From: Hygrocybe punicea
Taxonomy: Eukaryota; Basidiomycota; Agaricomycetes; Agaricales; Hygrophoraceae
NCBI GenBank assembly: GCA_963556145.1
Contig: OY744471.1
Span: forward strand, 1,357,590 to 1,421,589
Direction: 5' to 3'
DNA: 64,000 nucleotides
In this document: positions 58,182-64,000 of the stretch, in pieces
How positions within the stretch are numbered: position 1 is the first letter of the stretch
Layout: every line of letters starts with the position of its first letter
Translations under genes and position numbers: made by a program
The notes under the pieces: generated by a model
Database searches by the model: none
What the model was told of the DNA's origin: nothing
What the model saw: only the letters and a program-made list of their open reading frames with translations

Positions 58182-60237
58182 TGTAAAAGCCTACGAAACC
58201 TATCAACCACGAGCTCATATAGTCTTGCTATGTTGAACAAAGACTTTAATCCTTTGTCGTATTCGGTCCAAGCGTTCACAGATCACCCCTTGGACAAGAA
58301 TGATCTAAACTCACGAAAATGTGATGATTCAGGGATCAATTTATTGGAATGGCACGTACCACAAACTTTTGTTTTGGTTCTGAGCCACTATCAAGCGGGA
58401 CAAGGACATAGTTGGCAGCAAACGATACAGGCAGTTGCCGATCAGGTTCTCTGAGACGACGCAGGGTGAAGAAGAAAGGCTTATGGATACGTAATAGTTG
58501 AATTTGTAAATAAACCCTACTTCCATAAAAGAATTACCGCTAATCGAAAAGTTTTATTTGACTCCAATAAATAAGGACACTCTCAGCTTCCATTTGACAG
58601 CTTTGAACTGCATGGTGGAGTCAGAGGTTGTTGGCAGTGGCAAGCGCAGATGTGTATTCCGAAACACACGTCTCCGATCACACGTCCACACTTGCCCCAG
58701 CCAACAACCAGTGCTCGGGTCACCAGTACCCATGCTCCCAAGACCTCTCTGTTTTTTCCAGTCCTGAGCAGGGTAGACGTTGTAGACAGTATTTTGACAA
58801 GCCCCCCTCTCCGTTGCTTCTTGTAATGTTCCCAGAAAGTGTCAAAAGCACACGTTAAATATGGACGTGTGCATCGTTGTCCATTTCTCTCTGGGTTACA
58901 GAGACGGCTTGAACTCTGTAGAGGTTTCCGAGGTTGTTTGTTGACAGTGGATATGTCTTGTGCGTTTCCGCCACGTCTTCAAGATGCCCTTGATTGGCAT
59001 ATAATATCAACTACATGTATGACAGGCTTGAAAAATGGCACCTACCGTTGAGAGTGAACTCCAGTCATTGTCTATACGCGACAGCCTCTTGGAAAACTGC
59101 GTGGCCATGGTGACACGGTGAATCCAAGAAATTCTGTAAGTGATATAGCAGTTGCAAGATGAGTCTTCGTCGATGCGAAGTCAACTTGAACACAACTCCA
59201 TCTGCGTCTCTGCACGTCAGCTTATTTCAAGTGGTCGCAGTGGCCTGTCGTGGAATGCGGATATTGGAGAGGTTTGTTTGTATGGCCGACCCCAAGTAAC
59301 GGGGCGACTTTTCGCCGGTAGAAACCAAGAAAATCCCGTCCTCTTTTTTCGCAGCAGCGGAGAATGATTCAAAATATAGGCAATTTTCGACATACCTTGA
59401 TTAGCTGGAGCTTGCTCGGATGCAACAGAGACTACCACGCTCGACGGCACGCGGAAGTCTGGCACTGCAGTAATCCATTATAACGATAATTGGACGGAGG
59501 GAAGGACACATCTTTCACTGCAAGTACCATTTCTCCGAGAAGATGTGCAACAGACTCCAACATCACGCCGCACCTCAACGATAACGCCTCCTTTCTTTGC
59601 GGAGTATAGTCGTCCTGGGTTCGACGGTGACCGCGCAATCCGTGAAGAAATAGCACTAAACCCATTCAGCAAGTTTGGACTGGCAATTGCACCAGGCTGT
59701 GGGATTGTGCTTATGTACCGAACGTGAGCGCTCATTCATGGCATTTCTGTGAGGGACCAGGAATTGTGTAACACCGAGGTGTGAGGTTTTTTATGGCGGA
59801 AAGCCAACGTTACAAAACACTTTCTTATTGCTTTTTTTTGACAAGCGCTCAGCGCTGAGATTGCCAAGCCTGGGATACAGCCTCACTCTCACCCTCTTGG
59901 CAGCTGGGCAACTTCATGCAGTTAGGAGTCAGGTTCAAGGTGTATGAAGGTTGTTTCTTGTACTGCAAGTCTGCGACCCAGTGGGCCATGGCCGCATCCT
60001 CTGGTCAGCCTGGACCTTCCTCAACAACTGCAACCCTATTAACCCCAAGTTCACCGCCACGACGCGCTAGGCTTTACTACTCAATCGTCGCGCATACCAA
60101 CGTGCACACTGATCAATGTCCAACTCTTGCACTATCCCTTCCCCAGGTTTGGTGCTACGCAGCAACTATCGATTGATACTGCGCAACCCCTCCGGCACTC
60201 AGTGTAGGAAACCATGAGGTAACCTCATTGTGACGCC
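58182..60237. other. Intergenic region with possible relic exons
   Basis: Short frames on both strands (for example minus strand 59480-59400, VPSSVVVSVASEQAPANQ before a GTATGT donor) hint at a degraded gene, but no domain or full model can be supported. Confidence 0.3.
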
Positions 60238-60244
60238 TATATAG
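60238..60244 (+). promoter_or_regulatory. TATA-like box of the BTB gene
   Basis: TATATAG lies about 120 bp upstream of the ATG at 60362. It is preceded at 60214-60228 by the almost perfect palindrome ATGAGGTAACCTCAT, a possible factor-binding site. Confidence 0.4.
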
Positions 60245-60361
60245 AGGAAAACCTGGATTCAATTTCAAGAGCAGACTTCCAGTTTGCTTTGCTTTGCGAA
60301 ACATAACCTTCGCTACACACGCAAAACATTGCCTTCCCACTTTCGAATAACCACAAACACC

Positions 60362-61217
60362 ATGAATCCAGAGCGTATCGAAGAAGATGATTCATTCTAT
60401 TTTGTTGATGTCATTTTCCTTGTGAGTTTTTATCGAAGTGACACGGAAAGCAAAGACTTTAATTTGGTGTGTGCTAGGTTGAGGATTGCCTCTTCAAGGT
60501 TCCTCGTCGAAACTTTGAGGATTCACACATCTTTCGGGACATGTTCGAGCTGCCGGTTATCCAGAACACCCTGCCCGACGGTTGTAACAAGGAACAGCCT
60601 CTCCGTCTCGAAGGAGTGAAAGCAGACGAGTTCCGGCGGCTTCTTAAGATAATGTTTCCAAGGTCAAAGATAGTGTTATTCGGGGAGATAGTGTCATAGC
60701 TGATGGCAAGGACAGAGTGTTTGGGCAACAGGCGATACTTTCCATATCGGAGTGGACTTCAGTCCTCAAATTATCGACGATGTGGGAGTTCACAAGCATA
60801 CGGAAGTTTGCGATTACAAACATCTCTGAACTTTCAATCGACCTAGACGAGAAGATCGTCCTTGCCAGAGACTATCGCATTGGAGAATGGCTATTGCCAG
60901 CGCTCCATCAATGGATAGGTCAAGAACGTGCGATACAAAAGGATGATGTGGTTAGATTTGGTTTAGATTTTATCCTGAAAATGGTGGAAGCTCGAAGGCA
61001 GTCGTCCCGGTATCCATCATACCGCCAGTGCGTCAACTGTAGAAGACTTGGGGGCCTGAGTGACCATGATTTCACGAGTGTTCTCAAGACGTTGTTTCGG
61101 GATGACTTGATCGATGCAGGAGTTGACAAACACGAGGACTGTGATCTGTCGACGAACCCGCTCAAGAAGGGGTTCTCGGGGAGCCCTGTCCCGCGAACCC
61201 GCAGTTTATTTTCTTGA
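60362..61217 (+). CDS. BTB/POZ-domain protein of the expanded Agaricomycete family
   Basis: Three exons (60362-60421, 60478-60662, 60716-61217) join in frame to 248 residues. The N-terminal half reads DSFYFVDVIFL-VEDCLFKVPRRNF...FRDMFELP, a BTB fold with the usual V-E-D-x-L-F-K-V strand and FRDMF helix. It continues with a helical BACK-like part (LSTMWEFTSIRKFAI, IGEWLLPALHQWI). BTB proteins can be substrate adaptors for cullin-3 ligases, but family members of this type are mostly uncharacterised. The frame is intact. Confidence 0.7.
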
Positions 61218-61219
61218 AT

Positions 61220-61674
61220 CTAATAGTCGACATGCTGATGACACTGGGGGAGAGCTGCACATTGCGTCCATCTTCGCTGCCTGTACAGGTGTTGTCAAAC
61301 TCGCATGTTGGGTTGGCGAAGACGACCTGGTACACGTCAGCGACTCACTGGTACTCATCCGACTTTCAATTGACTTCTCATTTTCAAATGTAACACATCT
61401 TCATGTTATTGGCCCATGAGAAGCGCTTGGCATCCGTGCTTGAGTTTAACCCACATCGCATTGAAAGAATCGCAATGCCATGGGCCATATGAAGACGGTG
61501 GACTGCTCTTACTCCGACTTGTTGGACTCCTCAGTCGAGATTGTTATTAATTGTTCTGGTGACGACGACGACGTTATTCAGGGCTTCAGCGAAGTTGTTC
61601 CCGTGTATCTCAAAGATCCCAGGCTCGTCTTGCTGAAGTTGGAGCGGAAGAAGTCGAGCGGCGGAGAGGTCTGA
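61220..61674 (+). pseudogene. F-box/LRR-like protein remnant
   Basis: Plus-strand fragments HADDTGGELHIASIFAACTG...NVTHLHVIG (about 61230-61418) and, after a stop, VVPVYLKDPRLVLLKLE (to 61674). They resemble the C-terminal half of the many Agaricomycete F-box-associated proteins. No F-box is present and the frame is broken. Identification is tentative. Confidence 0.3.
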
Positions 61675-62028
61675 TGGAAGATCTAGATCGAGCGAACATG
61701 AACTGAAGGCAATATCTAACCTGTAGATCGTGTATGTCCAGGAGTTTTGTAATGGATGTCGGGTTGCAAAAGAGATGCATCAAGTTCTTGATCAGGCGGA
61801 AACAGCGTTTGAGTCTCTCATTTTGCAATCAGTGTCGAATACCACGAATATATGGAAACCGAGACTGACCTGCTCAAAAACCGTGACACAATGTGTGATA
61901 GCCGAAGGTGATAGTGTATGGACCCCGTGTACTTTTTCTTTATCAATGTACATAATGTCTATTACTACATTCACAAGTCTCTTTTTGTAGTTGCAAGGTC
62001 ATGATCCTTCTAATAAGGGAGTGTCTGG

Positions 62029-62425
62029 GGAGCTGCTTAGTCATCTGACACCCCTTTCCTTATATAGTTATAGCTAAGTGGCATGATCAAGGTAAATGAA
62101 TTATTGCCTCTAAGTTACCATTGGCAAAAATACAGGAAAATTAGATTTGAGTAATTTACAAGTGTAAATTACTTAGAAAAAACAATGGTTATTTTTTATG
62201 CAGTGGTGTCCCAAAAATAGATAAGAGGTTGATTTATTTTTCAACATCTACTTTACCAAACCTTATGATTATTTTTTCTGAAGACCTCATCTTATTGTAT
62301 ATTTCATTGCTTAATTTTCTTGAATTTGGTCTCCAGTAACTGACAAGCAAGAATTGATTTATCTTAATCAAGCCACTTAGCTATAACTATATAAGGAAAG
62401 GGGAGTCAGATGACTAAGCAGCTCC
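62029..62425. mobile_element. MITE with ~55-bp terminal inverted repeats
   Basis: The left terminus GGAGCTGCTTAGTCATCTGA is mirrored at the right end. The inverted match continues through TTTCCTTATATAGTTATAGC to AAGTGGC with one mismatch in about 55 bp. CTGG on both sides (62025-62028 and 62426-62429) may be the target duplication. The interior is AT-rich and non-coding. Confidence 0.7.
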
Positions 62426-62534
62426 CTGGGGAGCCAAATAGAATAATCCTTCTAATATACATGGTGAAATTCTCAAGAGCATTGTGAATAGTTTAACTGC
62501 ATTGGCACATAAGTTTATATGTGCTACTTTTAAC

Positions 62535-62757
62535 ATTGCAAATATGAAGGGATTTGTAAATTTGACATAATCCAATAATTGTTAAGAAAGTTGGCAAACT
62601 CCAAAAATTCATTCCAAATAAAGCAATGATTGCCATTTATAGAAATAAAGGGTTCAATATTTTATGAATTTGTTGAGTATCTTACAAATTATTAATATGT
62701 TTATAGATTACTTTAGCATATGTCAAATTTCCAAATCCCTTGATGTTTGCAGTGTAA
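62535..62757. mobile_element. Short MITE-like inverted repeat element
   Basis: A left arm of about 40 bp containing AAGGGATTTGTAAATTTGAC is mirrored at the right by a GTCAAATTTCCAAATCCCTT-type arm (about 62722-62755). The interior is AT-rich and non-coding. Confidence 0.5.
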
Positions 62758-62959
62758 GTAATTAGGATATGATAAAAGAATGAGGAAAGGGCCAGAAGAC
62801 ACAGGAATGGCTAAGAAAGGGTTGGAAGGGGCAGGAAAGGTTATGGAGGGTGCAAGAGGGAGTCAGGGAGGTTTAGAGGGGCCAGGGAGGGCCAAAGGGC
62901 AGGGAAGGGCAGGCTCAGGTGGGCTCAGGGGGAGGCCATGCAAGGGTGTGAGAGGCCAG

Positions 62960-63660
62960 GTAGTGTATTGCATGGGTATGGGTAAACCTGCAGGTTTTGC
63001 CACAGGTATAGCCTCAGGTACAGGCACAGGCACAGATTCTTGGACCCACCAGCTCCTTTTGAAGCCCTGGATCATCCACAATGGTCAAGTATTGAGCTAG
63101 ATATGCTTAAAATACTTTATTCTTGTATTTTAAGCATATCCAGGGCTTAAAATGACAGGTGAACCTGCAGGTATTGTACCAACGGGTGCAGGTATGGGTA
63201 CAGCTAAAAATACCTGGGACACTAAGGACAGAGGGGTTGTGAGATGTTCAGGGGGTTGGATGGTGCAGGGAAGCACTGGTGCTGCAGTTCTGGTGCCTCT
63301 TTGTTACCCTCATTGCCATCACCTTGAAAGCACATTTGATGTGTTCTGTATTCATGAGGTAATCTTGAGCAGTATCTGGGGGGGAGGTGAGAGATCTATG
63401 TTGAAGAAAAATAAAATGTACCTGGGTTGGAGTGCAGGCACACCACACCTCCAACCCTTTTGCCATTGTACTGTAACTGTTGTTGGTGTGGTCACCATTG
63501 CAGTCATTGTTGTTGTGGTTGTGGTTGTGGGTTTGGTTGTGGTCATGGCAGTCGCAGTCATCACCCTCAGTGCCTGTTTGGTTTGGTTTGCACTGCTTTC
63601 TTGTTGGTGGTTGTGACCTGTTACCATCATCATAAGGGTGTGGTGTGGCAGTGGGTGGCC
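62960..63660. mobile_element. hAT-like relic with CAGGTA repeats and triplet-rich DNA
   Basis: The segment 63065-63100 (GATCATCCACAATGGTCAAGTATTGAG) closely matches the inner subterminal sequence of hAT B at 5105-5135. It is flanked by CAGGTACAGGCACAGG-type and CCTGCAGGTAT-type arrays instead of CCGGTTCGG arrays. A 15-bp hairpin (ATATGCTTAAAATAC) lies between. Further right are TGTTGTGG/GGTTGT triplet-rich DNA (63480-63560) and a minus-strand intron-like segment 63421-63376 (GTACATTTT...CCCCAG). Ends and target duplication were not resolved. The remaining bases to 64000 hold no recognised gene. Confidence 0.45.
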
Positions 63661-64000
63661 AGTTGGTGACCCTGACCTGCACCTGTGGAACCCATTATGT
63701 AATTACCAAGTCGTTGTGATGGCAAGTGTCAGTGTAGACCTGGATAGGAATCTACAGTAAGGGTGACCAGCTAGAAAGTGATCTGAGGAGTCTTAGGTCT
63801 TGTATAGGTTGTCATAATTAATCCAACCAAGATCTGGGGGTTCTGGAACAGAGGGGAAGTGTAGGGGGAAGATGAAGAGAATTATGGGAGATAAAATGAG
63901 GGTACTAAATGGTAGATCTGAAGTGTGGTAATAAGCTATATTTTGTAGTGTAAAAGCACAACTTTTATACTACTGGAGAGAATCTTGTGCTGTATACTAT

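Overview
This is 64 kb of a filamentous fungus, almost certainly a basidiomycete of the Agaricomycetes. The evidence is: genes split by many 45-65 bp introns with TTACTAAC-like branch points; families expanded in that class (BTB/POZ protein, integrase-core protein, NB-ARC/TPR remnant, HECT-like zinc-motif protein); and the mobile element mix (hAT, MULE-like, Tc1/mariner, DIRS-like, a miniature LTR element, several MITEs). No rRNA, tRNA or CRISPR array was recognised.

Positions 1 to about 28,000 are repeat-dominated. Three complete non-autonomous hAT-type elements have exact 8-bp target duplications: 4897-6137 (ATCCAGCA), 11441-13621 (TCACAGAT) and 19606-22647 (GCTGAAAA). The right end of a fourth lies at 1-786. 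Each has TAGTGNTGCC termini followed by its own array of short degenerate subterminal repeats. Three of the four also hold intron-like sequences and trinucleotide-repeat DNA. They are nested. The first sits in a 5.55-kb MULE-like transposon (2628-8179, 9-bp duplication). The third splits a Tc1/mariner transposase and itself contains a miniature LTR element with 158-bp LTRs differing at one base. A decayed DIRS-like retroelement (24960-27501) and a G-rich repeat block close the region.

Two probable secreted-protein genes lie among these repeats. The one on the minus strand from 9916 downward is a tandem array of about 80-bp introns separated by 12-, 18- and 54-nt exons, all multiples of three. 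This micro-exon-gene architecture is the most unusual coding structure in the window. The MULE-like element sits inside one of its introns. The second (14106-14914) has an 18-nt exon and an in-frame stop.

Positions 28,000-61,700 are gene-rich. They hold a C2H2 zinc-finger protein, an integrase-core gene behind an AACTTTGC repeat array, a decaying ARFRP1-like GTPase copy, a rearranged STE6-like ABC transporter fragment, a large HECT-like gene, a VHS-GAT sorting adaptor, a second C2H2 protein, elongin C, an NB-ARC/TPR pseudogene, a calcineurin A gene without a visible 5' end, UBC13 with a 12-nt exon, a 1459-residue RING-H2 protein, a serine/proline-rich protein and a BTB protein. Several housekeeping-type genes are partial or rearranged copies, so this part may be duplicated or dispensable sequence. 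The last 2.3 kb returns to MITEs and hAT-like repeat DNA.
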